From Pseudocercospora fijiensis CIRAD86 (Eukaryota > Ascomycota > Dothideomycetes > Mycosphaerellales > Mycosphaerellaceae): a stretch of DNA of 64,000 nt. Below are positions 22,892 through 34,009 of this stretch, in pieces (position 1 is the first letter of the stretch; every line of letters begins with the position of its first letter). Under the pieces are notes generated by a model that saw nothing but the letters and a program-made list of their open reading frames with translations, ran no database searches and was not told the DNA's origin. The position numbers were made by a program, and so were the translations under genes. The DNA is taken from positions 1 through 64,000 of the forward strand of contig NW_006921547.1 of NCBI RefSeq assembly GCF_000340215.1. The letters run 5' to 3'.

Positions 22892-23700
22892 TTTAGATAC
22901 TAAAAGTAGAGCGCTAAACGGAAGCCGGACAAGCTCCGAGGCTTAAGTAAACTAATCTTCGCCTTAGGCGGCTTCGATAATACGGTTACTTACTCGGTAG
23001 GAGGCGTCTATAGATATTCTAAGGACGACGGCGTAATAGATTAGGCCGTACTAGTCGAGGCTTCGAACGAAGGCTTAGAATATACGGAGTAAAGGATTAG
23101 TACTAGTCTCCTAGAGCTTATACTATAGAGCGTACCGCTAGAGTATAGTCGCCCTAACCGAGTTACTCTCGATAGAATTACCGATCTATTCGAATATACG
23201 CCTAAGTGTATCTACCTTCGTAGTTCTAGGTTCGTTAGGTCCGCGTAGGATTTTAAGAGCTATTACGTTCTCGTCGGTTAGTTTCTATACTACGAGGAAA
23301 TCTTTATACTACGTAGGGGTAATAAGATTAAGTCGGGTCGAGACATCTCTATTAGACGCGCGTTATACTTATAAAGAAGAAACCTATACTTATATATAAT
23401 AAAGGGGCTAGTAATCTGCTATAATAGTAAGGTAATAGTATAAAGTAACAAGCTACTAATAAAGAGAGTAGATTGTCTAGTAGCTATATTTACGCTAGGA
23501 TAGATTAGCGAGACTTAGGACGCGAAGGTAGATTGTCTAAACTTTGCGTAAGAGCGACGTAAAGGGAGTTATATATAAACAATACGTAGGTATATAACCG
23601 ACTCTTAGGGGCAACGAGAAGAAATAGCTACGGGCGAATTCTACGGCTATAGGCGAGGTCTACTAATAGAAAGCAAACGTTTTAGTGTAAACATTCTAAT
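22892..23700 (+). pseudogene. Unrecognised plus-strand protein, RIP-decayed
   Basis: The plus-strand frame can be followed from about 22892 with few stops. Examples are KPDKLRGLSKLIFALGGFDN near 22925, SRPNRVTLDRITDLFEYTPK near 23150 and REEIATGEFYGYRRGLL near 23610. It may start further left (22740 onward is also open), overlapping the minus-strand ORF. The antisense reading in the same register has many more stops, which supports the plus strand. No known domain was seen. It forms a cluster with the two preceding ORFs. Confidence 0.5.
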
Positions 23701-23775
23701 GTCCCTATTTAGTATTTAGAGGACGTACGGCCGCGCCTACGCTATATAATCGAATATTGTAACACTAGAATGTTT

Positions 23776-25229
23776 GGCTCTAGGATCTAGTATAACGCTT
23801 AGTAGCCCTAGCCCGAGAAAGCCTAAAACAAATAATAGCGATAGCGACGTAGCGAGGCCCTATTAAATACTAGACTATTCTAGCCGTCGTTTAGGACCTA
23901 TAACCCTTCTAGAACTATACTAATTACTTAAATTTAGTCACTTTTTATACTAGCCCTAAGCCCGATTTTTACTAGTAGAATAGGCCTAATATATCTAGTA
24001 CAATCCGTAGAAGCCGTCCTAGTATTTTTGTTAATTTATTAATAATACTCCTACGTAGGTATAACGCTTAGTAGCTCGAGTGTTACGCTTAGTAGCCCTA
24101 TAAATTAGTAGGACACTTCCACCCCTTATTACTACTAGTATAATACTTCTAAGTCGTAGTTCTAGGCCTAATATATCGACTATAAAACGTAGAAAGCGTC
24201 CTAGTATTTTTATTAATTTATTAAAAATACTTCTAGGCAAGTGTAACGCTTAGCAGCCCGAGTGTAACGCTTAGCTACCCTATATAGTACTAGGTTACTT
24301 ATATCCCTTATTACTACTAGTATACTACTTCTAAGTCGTAGTTCTAGGCATATTATATCGAGTATAATACGTAGAAAGCTTTCTAGTATTTTTGTTAATT
24401 TATTAAAAATACTTCTAGGCAAGTGAAACGCTTTATAGCCCTATATAGTAGTAGGACACTTATAACCCTTATTACTACTAGTATAATACGTGTATGTCGC
24501 AACTGTAGGCCTAATATATCTAGTACAAACCGTAGAAGCCGTCCTAGTACTTTTGTTTATTTATTAAAAATACTTCTAGGCAAGTGTACCGCTTAGTAGG
24601 CCGAGTATAACGCTTAGCTACCCTATATAGTAGTAGGACCCTTATAACCCTTATTACTACTAGTATACTACTTCTAAGTCGTAGTTCTAGGCCTAATATA
24701 TAGAGTATAATACGTAGAAGTCGTCCTAGTATTTTTATTAATTTATTAAAAATACTTCTAGGCAAGTGTAACGCTTAGTAGCCCGAGTGTAACGCTTAGC
24801 TACCCTATATAGTAGTAGGTTACTTATAACCCTTATTACGACTAGTATACTACTTATAAGTCGTAGTTCTAGGCCTATTATATCGAGTATAATACGTAGA
24901 AGTCGTCCTAGTATTTTTATTAATTTATTAAAAATACTTATAGGCAAGTATAACGCTTAGCAGCCCTAGTGTAACGCTTAGCAGCCCTAGTATAACGCTT
25001 AGCAACCCTAGTGTAACGCTTAGCAACCCTAGCCCGAGAAAGCCTAAAACAAATAATAGCGATAGCGACGTAGCGAGGCCCTATTAAATACTAGACTATT
25101 CTAGCCGTCGTTTAGGACCTATAACCCTTCTAGAACTATACTAATTACTTAAATTTAGTCACTTTTTATACTAGCCCTAAGCCCGATTTTTGCTAGTAGA
25201 ATACTAGAATGTTTAGCTCTAGGATCTAG
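23776..25229. repeat. ~200-bp direct repeats bracketing a satellite array
   Basis: A segment from CCTAGCCCGAGAAAGCCTAA to TAAGCCCGATTTTTRCTAGTAG occurs at about 23808-23980 and 25029-25201 and is nearly identical over its length. Both copies are associated with ACTAGAATGTTTRGCTCTAGGATCTAGTA, placed before the first copy and after the second. The array at 24015-25020 lies exactly between them. A terminal repeat of a small element or an unequal-recombination product would both fit. Confidence 0.85.
24015..25020. repeat. ~183-bp satellite, about six copies
   Basis: Units beginning CCTAGTATTTTTGTTAATTTATTA start near 24016, 24200, 24383, 24542, 24725 and 24907, giving spacings close to 183 with one shorter unit. 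Each ends in short sub-repeats of GTGTAACGCTTAGCAGCCC. The array finishes with four to five such sub-repeats at about 24945-25030. Short minus-strand open stretches of about 69 codons occur in several units, because each unit repeats the same chance frame; they are not counted as genes. Confidence 0.9.
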
Positions 25230-25319
25230 TAATAGGCTACTTAGAAACTTAGTATTACTAGTATAATACTCCTAGGTTATAGTATAATACGTAGTTATAT
25301 ATAGAAGTAAGCGTTTCTA

Positions 25320-25425
25320 TCGCTAGTTATAGCTAATTAGCTCGCGACCCTAGTCGTATCGCCGGTTATAGCTAATTAGCTAGACCCCTACCCCCCTACC
25401 GTACGCCTATCCCTAACCCTATAGC
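25320..25425. repeat. Motif-pair plus telomere-like CCCTAACCCTA segment, copy 2
   Basis: TCGCTAGTTATAGCTAATTAGC (25320) and TCGCCGGTTATAGCTAATTAGC (25359) are followed by CGCCTATCCCTAACCCTATA (about 25405-25424). The layout is that of 17755-17876. The NADAR-integrase frame begins about 11 bases later. Confidence 0.6.
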
Positions 25426-25435
25426 TAGATAGGGT

Positions 25436-28130
25436 ATAGGAGATAATACCTAGATTTAGAAAGATAGTAAAGGAGGGTTTACTAAGACGATAAACTAACT
25501 ATTTACGAGAGAAAAGGACGATAGGGAGCTAATAAGATATATTACTAGTATAATAGTAGGAAAGAATAGTAACAATACCGCGTTTAAGAAGTAGGAATAT
25601 AAAATTAATACGCTTAAAGATACGCTCGACAACCGCGTAGCTATTACCGAATATATAAGTAATAATAATCGGATCGCTAGTATATATCGCACCTATAACC
25701 GTCGTATTTACGGCACTTAATACGAGAACTACGGACTCCTTATTAAAGAAGCTAGTCTTTACGAGGCGCCTATCTACTTCTAGTTACTATTATAGTAGTA
25801 CGGCTTCCTTTCTTAATAGTACCTATTAGGCTTCGATAACGAGGATCTATCTTTTAATTATATAGAATAATATATAATAATAAAGAAGGCTAAAGCCTTC
25901 CGCGACTTCTAGTAAGCAGTACGTATTATAAACACCCTAGAGCTAAGAGAATAGAAGCGCTTAGGGAGAGAGGTTCTCGGCTTTAATTAAATAGCGCTAT
26001 AATAGTTAATAGTTCGTAAGGAGATCGCCGAGTAGGGCAACTAGCTCAAGTTCTAACAATATCTATATTTAGCTAACGTACTACTTAGTATAGGAGATCG
26101 AGAGCTAGTTAAAGCCTTACCTACTAACCGTATTTAGGGTATCGGCTTTAAGGATTATAACGCTAATAGGAATAGGAGAGATTAGGGTTAGAATCTACTA
26201 GGAAAAGCGTTAATACGAGTAAGAGATTAGATTAAGAAAGAGAGGGAGTTAGAGCTAGACTTAGAAGTAAGGGAGTTATTATACGTAGTAGTATTATTTA
26301 AATAGGATAAGGAAGATAGCGAGCCGAAGGGATATACGGAAGAAGGTATACCCGTACTATAGATACTAATAGGAACGCTAACGCTAGCACTAGCATTCGA
26401 AGATATAGAAAACACCTATACGACTAACTACTTAACTATTAGCACTAAGATCCGCTATATATACCGAAAGAACGATACTACCTACTACGATCCGGAATGC
26501 TAGTACGAATATTATAAGGATACAAGTACGGAAGATATTATAGTATACCCGGACAACCGTAAGATTACTAAACGCTAGTATAGGGATATTGTCCGATACT
26601 ATAAGTACTAACAGATTCTATAGACTTAGTCTAAATCGACGAGGAGATACTTTAAGGTTATCGTTAGCAACTTTAGATATAACTAGGAGATAGGCACCCT
26701 CTAGTATATACGGTATACTAATCGAATTAATAAAGAATTTACTTAGGTACTATATATAGCTGCCTACGAGGCAGCTCCGCTACTATAGCAAGTCTGTAAT
26801 AAGAACGGTTACTTTAACGAGCGAGTTATATATTAGAAACTAGTTAACCGAGTATTCTAGCTATCTATAATTAAGGATATATACGACTATATTAAAGGCT
26901 GCTTTATATACGCTCTCTAGCGTAACGATCTCCGCACTTAGCCGTTTAAGCTATTTAATACCCTATACCCTAGGGAAGTAATAGAATAGGATCTAATAGG
27001 TGCCTTTAAGCCGGTAAAGGCCTATAGATAATTAAAGCTATTTAGGTACTTCCTAGTAGGTATATATATAATATTACGCTTCGTAGAAAGGGAGCTATTA
27101 CCGGATAAGGAAGTAGTAATAGTTAGCAACGCCGTAGCAAAGATCCTCGATAGAACTATAGACCTAATAGTCGCCTTTTACGATCCTAGAACGGACTTTG
27201 CGATACTAGACGATATCCTACGAGTAAGAGGTATTTATTTATAACTAGGGCTAACGGGTTCGAAGAGCTTAATAGATACCGTAGAAGCTATTATTCGTAT
27301 TATCCGTCGCTATATTAAGCGTAGTATATTAAATATATACGAGATCGATAAGAATAGGTATCTAGTAAAGACAACCGACGATTAGGTTAACGAAGCGTAA
27401 AAGGGTATTAAAGTATATAATTACAAGTATATCGAGAGTATTAGCTTCTTACTAGTAGAGATTAAACTAGGCCTCCGGCCGGAAGAGTTAGCTAATAAGG
27501 CACTAGAATATCTATCTCCGCGGAGATAGGAACTAATAAACATACTAGATAGAGTTAAGGTAGTAGAGTTATAGGTCTCTATAGTAGAGAGTACGATATA
27601 GTTAGCGGAAACGATTAAGGCTCTATACGGGGGACTCTTCCGCATTATTTAGTATATAGCATCGCGAAGCCGAGTTTAAATAGTAGTTAGAAGTACTAGC
27701 AAGAGATTAGCAATCCGGCGTAAGAAGAGATTTAATCGGATAGTAAAGCGGCACCTATATAAGAAGAGCAACCTAGTACTACTAAAGAATACCTATATTT
27801 AACCGAAGTCGTAGTACCTACCCTAGATAGGACTCTTCTATATTAAATTAGCTTTAGTCGACTTAGATTACTTATTTATCCTAGAGATAGTAGATAGCTC
27901 GAAGACCCTCGTAGGCGTCTATTATAGCAACTACCTGCAACCGTTTAAACTCCGCTCTAGGTACCTAGCTATCTATAGCTACGACGTACTTAATAACCTT
28001 CTATAGCCGCGGACTCTATACCTAGTACGATTAGAGATAAGAGCTAGTATAATTAAGCCTACTATAAGGCGCTCCGCTAGATTAAATATATAAACTAATA
28101 GCTAAATAGTTACTAACTAGTAAAAACGCA
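25436..28130 (+). pseudogene. NADAR domain fused to Ty3/gypsy-like integrase, RIP-decayed
   Basis: One plus-strand frame, with no frameshift, runs from an inferred start at 25436 (ATA, former ATG) to about 28130. After an N-terminal coiled-coil-like region (about 25500-25680) comes a NADAR domain. It shows YGFLS**Y near 25790, IE*YIIIKKAKAF near 25863-25901, LGREVLGFN near 25958, and NRI*GIGF near 26127 (family RDRIWGIG). A linker of ~170 codons is followed by an integrase. Its HHCC zinc-binding region reads GYFNERVIY...IKGCFIYA, with His and one Cys changed to Tyr. In the core are EVIE*DLIGAFKPV (first Asp, near 26960-27000), FYDPRTDF (second Asp) and IDTVEAIIRII (Glu). A GPY/F-like C-terminus reads IGLFYIKLALVD near 27826. 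No protease, RT or RNase H lies in this frame. NADAR proteins are N-glycosidases acting on ADP-ribose-type or riboflavin-intermediate substrates. The ancestral protein may be a transposase-like integrase carrying this domain. Confidence 0.85.
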
Positions 28131-29699
28131 GGTATAATAAACATACTATTATAGGCTTATTAGCCGTAAGACACATATAGCATTTATTTTATCGCTCCTT
28201 CTTAACTTAATTAGTAGGTACTCCTTTAATATATACGGCTTCCTTCGGTATACTAGTGTGTAATAGACACTGTAATAACTAATAATAACGTAATTAGATA
28301 GAAAGGACGGAAGGACGTAGAGTAATAGATTAGAATAACCTCGATAGGGCATATAGGCGCAATTTATATAATACCTAGGGCAGTAATTAGGTAGGCGGTT
28401 ACGAATACCTTCTTATAAGCCCTCGCTTATACGAGTAGACTATTTGATATATAGGAGAGGCCTTATCGCCGTAGGGACTACGACTTAAAAGCGAGGGAGT
28501 AGTTAGCGGGTTAGAGCCTAAGGCATTTAGAAGCGGACTTAAGCTTAGTATTACTACCCTTCTCGTAGATAGAACTTCTTCCTTCCTAGATAGCGATACT
28601 CGAATATAAGGCCTATAATACGTCTACTATTATTACTAGATACTATTTCGCTAGATATAGCCGACCGGTTTTCCTATACTAGCTCGACTATACTCCTATA
28701 ATAATTATTATACCGCGCGCGCCGACGCTTTATAAGCGGATTATAAAACGCGCTATAAGAAAGCTACTAGCTATATTACGGATACTCCTACTTACCCGCG
28801 TCGCTCCTACTAAACGATACTCGAGATAGGCTATCTAGCGAGCCGATTTAGGTATACTTCCCTCGACGCTCGACTATTATTAGCGATATTAGTAGCGACC
28901 GCTTCCTCGTCGCTCGCGGTATTCTAGAAGAGGGTAGTATATTCTATAGTAACTACTATAGAAAGGGTACGCCTAGAAGGTAGGAATAGTAAAAATTAGT
29001 TTAACCTAGGCGTTCGCTAAACCCCGATAGATAAGCGTACTAGAGATATCGCCTAATATCTAGTAATATACGCTCTAAGTAAGTCCGATAATATCTAAGT
29101 AGGAGTCCTATCTACCGAATAGTCTATAAGATAGCTCCCTTTCGCTCTAGTATATAAAATCGCGTAGATATTACCCGATTTTACCGCTTTACGTCTAATT
29201 ATACCCTTTACCTCGTATACCTTACTCTAAGGATATCGCTATAGTATATAGATATCCTATAGATATTACCTAATTTCTATCGCCTTATAATTAGTAACTA
29301 CGCCTTATATCTAATTATACCCTTAACCTCGTATACGTTGTAACTAATATCCTTAGAAATAGTCCCTATTATACTCTAAATAGCAAGAGGCGCTATATAT
29401 ACGTAGCGCTATATATACGCGGCTTATAGCTATAGCTTAGAGCTAAGCGGTTATAGCTTAGAGCTAAGCGGTTATAGCTTAGAGCTAAGCGGTTACGTTC
29501 GACTATTCCTTATATATATACCGTATTACGTACCGATCGTACGCTAAGCCTATACTATAGTTAAGCCGCTCTATATACGATATTTACCGACTTTAACCGA
29601 CTTATACCGCCCTCTAACTAATAATACTATACTAATAGTAACTAGGTTACTATACTACTACTATATCTATTCCTATTCTATTATACTAGTAGTAAGTTC
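28131..29699. other. No clear gene; short direct repeats
   Basis: About 1.5 kb without a convincing frame. Two similar ~40-base segments, GTCTAATTATACCCTTTACC and ATCTAATTATACCCTTAACC, each followed by CTCGTATAC, occur near 29192 and 29298. A 21-bp tandem repeat lies at 29430-29492, followed by a TATATATATACCG stretch. The segment could include the 3' part of the NADAR-integrase unit or a promoter for the next ORF, but nothing decides this. Confidence 0.4.
29430..29492. repeat. 21-bp tandem repeat, three copies
   Basis: Three consecutive units of TTATAGCTTAGAGCTAAGCGG. Each unit contains the palindrome GCTTAGAGCTAAGC, so the array can fold into several short stems. Confidence 0.9.
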
Positions 29700-30580
29700 G
29701 CCTCGGTAGCGCGCGCCGCGCGCGATATATACTCTCTAATAATTTCTTAGATAGCGCCTCCCTAATACCTAGCTACCTAGCCTATTATTAACCCTACCGA
29801 GTATAGTACGCCGTACCTAGCCGAAGTTACGCGCCGACCTATTCTTTACTCTGCCCTAGCTAATTAGAATATTACGGGATTTATTAACTTTAATAATATT
29901 ACCGTCCGTAGTAGCTTCGATTAGCTCTAGAACGCTCTCTTTAGCGACCTACTCTACGACTTATATATTATAGACAATAGCAAAGCTAGTATCGCTATAT
30001 ATAGTATCGCGTAAGTTATAACCTATTCTATAGACCGCTTCCTAACGCTAACTCGGCCTATAGTAAGTAGATAGGGTATATAAAATACCCTATTATAAAC
30101 GGCGTCTACTAGCTATATAGTATTTAGCGTAGCGTATAGGCCGTCGAGACTAAGGCCCTCGTTTTAAATACTATTTGCTACCCTCGCGTCTATCTCTTTA
30201 TTATCTAGTACGACGGCAACCCTCGAACCTAAATTCTCTTCGAGAAAGCCGACTTACTTATATATAGCGCTCTAACTAAGCTAGGCGACCCTAATAAGCC
30301 GCGCGACTTCTTACTCGACGTATACGACTAGCGCGAGGTAGACATCTTCGAGGGTATCTATAATACTATTAAGGCCGAGTATCCTAGAGTTACGTACTAT
30401 ACGACGCCGCCTACTAGGGCGTAAATTAAGAACTACGCCGACTATATTCGGATAGTCTACGACGCCTTCTCTCGCTAGCTACGCGTACTCCTAAATATAG
30501 ATAGTACTACGCGTATAGGCGGCGCGTAGTAGTCGTAGCTATAGGACCTATACGTATAATTAGTTATAGAAAGACTATTT
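29700..30580 (+). pseudogene. Unrecognised plus-strand protein, RIP-decayed
   Basis: A plus-strand frame (register shared with 30182 and 30242) is clear from about 29850 to 30580. It includes PRVYLFII*YDGNPRT near 30182, EKADLLIYSALTKLGDPNKP near 30242, REVDIFEGIYNTIKAEYPRV near 30335 and IKNYADYIRIVYDAFSR near 30425. Stops are TAG/TAA. Composition is that of a globular protein with several aromatic residues. No known family was recognised. It lies just left of the pogo/Fot1 transposase and could be an accessory ORF or gag-like protein of a neighbouring element; no terminal repeats linking it to one were found. Confidence 0.55.
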
Positions 30581-30799
30581 AAGATTTTTAAGATTGCGAG
30601 CGTCGAGAGTAGTACTATATACGTATTATTAGTTATAAAGGAAATATTTAATTAGAGCGTCGAGAGCGGTACTACCAGCTACTAAATATATATAGCCTTT
30701 ATTCGAATTAAACTTACTAAACTACTGTTTTAATATTTCTACCTTACGCGTCTATTTATAGTTTATTAATAGTCTATATTTTGTAAGGCGGGAGCGACC

Positions 30800-32395
30800 G
30801 CGAATTTTAAAGTTCCTTACGTAAGCTATACGTCCGCCCGATCGGGCAAATTCTACGACTTTCTTTTTCGATATTTTCCCTTTAATTAGAAAGATTATTA
30901 TATCTATAATATATAGTAAGGTCTAGTACTGCCTTGAAACGCTCGATAAAGGCCTTTAATAGATTATCTAGAGTACTATATAGTATAGAGAAAAGGCTAT
31001 CTAAGATATTAGTCTCTACGCCGTCGCTCTAGACTATATCTATAGTACCTATCCGCTACTTAGTCCGAGCCTATACTCGTTCCTTAGGTAGCTCTACCTA
31101 CGTAGCGGGTAGTCGCTAGGTTAGTAATAATTGCGGCTTAGTAGTAATATCTTAGACTATCGATACTATATCTATAATATCGTCTATAACCTAAAGCTAT
31201 AGATAGACAATCTTCTTCCTATAAGTAATATAAGTAGGCCTAGTAGGTATTCCCTTTACGTACTTATTAATAGCTGCTCTATATTGTCTTATATCGGCTT
31301 CTTTAGTATATATAAGCGCTATATATACTTTTATAAGATTACTCTCTTATCGATCTTAGATAATAGTACGCGCGTTCTTTATATATAAGATACCTCCTTT
31401 CTATAGACTAGATCTCTTCTACAGATTACGAGCCCTTCTAGCCTCTATTATAATAGTAGTATTATTTAGTTTATCGATCGCTTCTATCCCTTAGGAAGCC
31501 GTAGCTTTAAGTAGCTTAGTTAATAGCTTACGTATCGAGTCTAGTATATTCTATTTAAGCAACGCTAAAGCGAAGCGATTATAAGACCTTATACTACGTA
31601 GTATATTAAGTATATTCGGTGCCGCTACCGATTAAGGTTCTAGAGTAATCTATCTCTTAAGAGAGCGAAGAGACTCGATCTAAGTACGAAACTTAATACA
31701 AATAACCTCCGGATAAAATAGATATAGTCCTAAGTTATTAAAGGACGATATAATAGTGCCCTTCTTTAATACCTACAATCGGAAGTGCTTAAAGTCTACT
31801 AGAAACTCGAGCTTATTATAATCTATATAGCTAGTCCGAATAGCTAAATCTACGGCTTCGGAGTGCTAGTATTTATAAGGCTAGAATACTACTATATCTA
31901 GAGGCTATAAGATAGTAGAAGTATATAACGGTAGTACGAACAATGTAATACTATTAGCGTCGTAATATTTTATAAATTCCTTAGTTCTATACGATTAGTA
32001 GCCGTCGAGAAGTAGAAGCCGGAAGCTACTAGTTTAAGTAACCTTTAAGAACCTATCGAAGTGCTATACCTACTCTAGCGATAGAATATTGTTTATATAA
32101 CTTAAATCGCTTACTCTAACTAGTGTATTATTATCTAAGTGTTAAAACTATATATTTAGGTATGTTTTACCTTATAGAATAAGTATTAGAGGCACTATAG
32201 ACCTAGTAGCGCTAATAGCTTTAATAACTGTTAGAGACTCGCGAATATTAGCTATAGGTAGGAAGTTACGCCTCTTTAGATACTATATAAGTACCTACTA
32301 GGCTCTCGCTATACTAATACGGAAGCCTATCTTGTCTATATTCTATATATCCGATAGTAATATACTATATTCTATATAGATCTAGCAGTACCGAG
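30800..32395 (-). pseudogene. pogo/Fot1-type DDE transposase, C-terminal part
   Basis: Minus-strand frame of the DDE_1 superfamily. It contains NIDKIGFRISIAR near 32280-32320 (family N.DETGF.IG), VIKAISATRSIVPLILIL with G*T near 32190-32220, then SFRLLLLDGY*SYRTKEFI near 32000-32040, equivalent to LLDGH.SH.T.EF. YTSTIL*PLDIVVF*PYK near 31880-31920 is the P.HTS..LQPLDV.VF.P signature. Stops are RIP-type. The frame is broken at 32395 by the gypsy element: across the CCGAG target duplication, the N-terminal part continues in register from 39181. Family role: cut-and-paste transposition. Terminal inverted repeats were not identified. Confidence 0.85.
32391..32395. repeat. Target site duplication CCGAG, left
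   Basis: CCGAG directly before the left LTR; the same five bases directly follow the right LTR at 39176-39180. Confidence 0.85.
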
Positions 32396-32582
32396 TATTA
32401 CGGGTAAGTAACGCGTACGTAGATACTAGATATAAGACTTAATAGGTTCGATAAAGAGCTAAGTCTATCTACGTAAATCCGAATAGTTGTATATAGTACG
32501 CTAAGCGCTAAGCGGTAGGTTAGAGTCGCGTAGGCCGAATACCTAAGGCTAGCGTATTCTACCTAGGGCGTAGCCCTTTATA
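32396..32582 (-). repeat. Gypsy LTR, left (3' LTR)
   Basis: 187 bases starting TATTACGGGTAAGTAACGCG and ending GGCGTAGCCCTTTATA. It matches 38989-39175 along its whole length, with mostly C/T and G/A differences and a few transversions. Confidence 0.92.
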
Positions 32583-32612
32583 TTACCCCCGTCCTCCTCC
32601 CCTTTCTTAGTA
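32583..32612 (-). promoter_or_regulatory. Polypurine tract of the gypsy element
   Basis: On the minus strand the bases just before the left LTR are purine-rich (AAGAAAGGGGAGGAGGACGG, then GGGTAA). That is where a plus-strand primer of reverse transcription is expected, and it confirms the minus orientation. Confidence 0.75.
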
Positions 32613-32971
32613 GAGATATAAAGCCTATCGTAGTTTCTAGCGCTATTACTTTATCTATTAGATCTACGCTTATCTAAGCTTTCTAAAGTAACGCGCTCGT
32701 AGTTTCCTCCTTTGCGGTTAGGGTTTCCGCTACTTTCTAGTTAGGGTTGCTATATCCTAGGTTTTAAGAACTATAACTTTCTTCGCGACTACTAAACCGC
32801 GCTCTTTTACCTACTTACCGCTTTCTAAAACGCGCTATAACTATCCTTTTAAACGCTTTACTTATATTCGTACCTTCCTTTACTTTTACGACCTTTACTT
32901 ATATATCGCTTTCTAGGAGTATTAATATTTTCCTCTTCTTCCTCTTCTTCTTCTTTTCTTTATATATACCC

Positions 32972-33013
<42 letters not shown>
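32972..33013. repeat. (CTA)n microsatellite
   Basis: Fourteen uninterrupted CTA triplets in the non-coding 3' part of the gypsy element. An ATT run (33703-33720) lies nearby. Confidence 0.95.
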
Positions 33014-34009
33014 TAGTAAGTCCCTCCCTATCTTCCGCGATTTCCTTCGTAAAATTAACTTATCTTAGATAGCTCCTCGAATCTACTATATTAGTTACTA
33101 TAACTCTAGCGAGGACTACGCCGATTAATCTATAAGGTATCCGCCTTATTTATTATAGGGTTCGCTAACTTTTCCTAAGCCTACTAGCTCGAGGGCCTAT
33201 ACTAATTACGCTCGTAAGAGAATCGCTTACGCCTTACTATAAGTTATCGCGATTCCTATACTAAAACCCTCGCTAACTATTTAGTCCTTAAATAGCTTAC
33301 GTAGCTTACGCTAGCTATACCCGCGCGACCTATAGTACGGTCGCTAATAAGTACTCCGACCTTCTTAAGGTTCTTAAGGAATAGGAAGCCTTAAAGTCTC
33401 TCTAGCCGTAGGGATTATTATCTAGGTAAGTTTTCCCGTTTACTACGATAAAGCCCTCGCTAACCTTTTCTTTTAGCGCTATAGCCTTAGAGGTAACGAA
33501 CACCGTCGCTAATATTATAGCTTAATAGACTTAGACGTAAGTTCCTTTCCTATCTATCGATTTCCTCTCGCTAATCTCTTTTTTTAGGAGGGTTCCTACC
33601 GCTCTTCGGCTTAGGAATAATTGTAAAGGCCCGGCGGAGTAGGCGGCTGCTTAATAAGGGTTCCCGTAGGTTTTCTAGTAGGCTCTAGGTAGTTCTAGAG
33701 GTATTATTATTATTATTATTTTTCTATCCTAAGAGGACCTCTTAATTTCGGGTAGAGACCTAATACTTACTTATAAATACCTAAATAAGATCCTTTTCTA
33801 CTCCTATATTATATCTCCTTCTCTAAATCTCTCTAGTAAACTATAATAGTCCTTAAATAAAAACTAATAAGTTAGTAAAAACTCTAAGGGTTAGTAAAAT
33901 CCGTAAAATCTATAAACTAATAATCGTTACTTTATAGGAAAACTCTAGGTTACCGCTTTATTTCTTTCGCTTCCCTCTCTTCTCCTAGACTCCTAAAGGT
34001 CTACCGTTC

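Noticed and set aside
24031..24947. Four similar minus-strand ORFs of about 69-73 codons as a gene family
   Set aside because: They are the same frame in successive units of the ~183-bp satellite; no start context, domain or independent conservation supports coding.
25495..26415. Short minus-strand ORFs at 25495-25692 and 26227-26415
   Set aside because: They are antisense to the NADAR-integrase frame; the plus frame has recognisable domain motifs.
27421..28352. Short minus-strand ORFs at 27421-27645 and 28149-28352
   Set aside because: The first is antisense to the integrase region; the second has no motif and a composition expected by chance.
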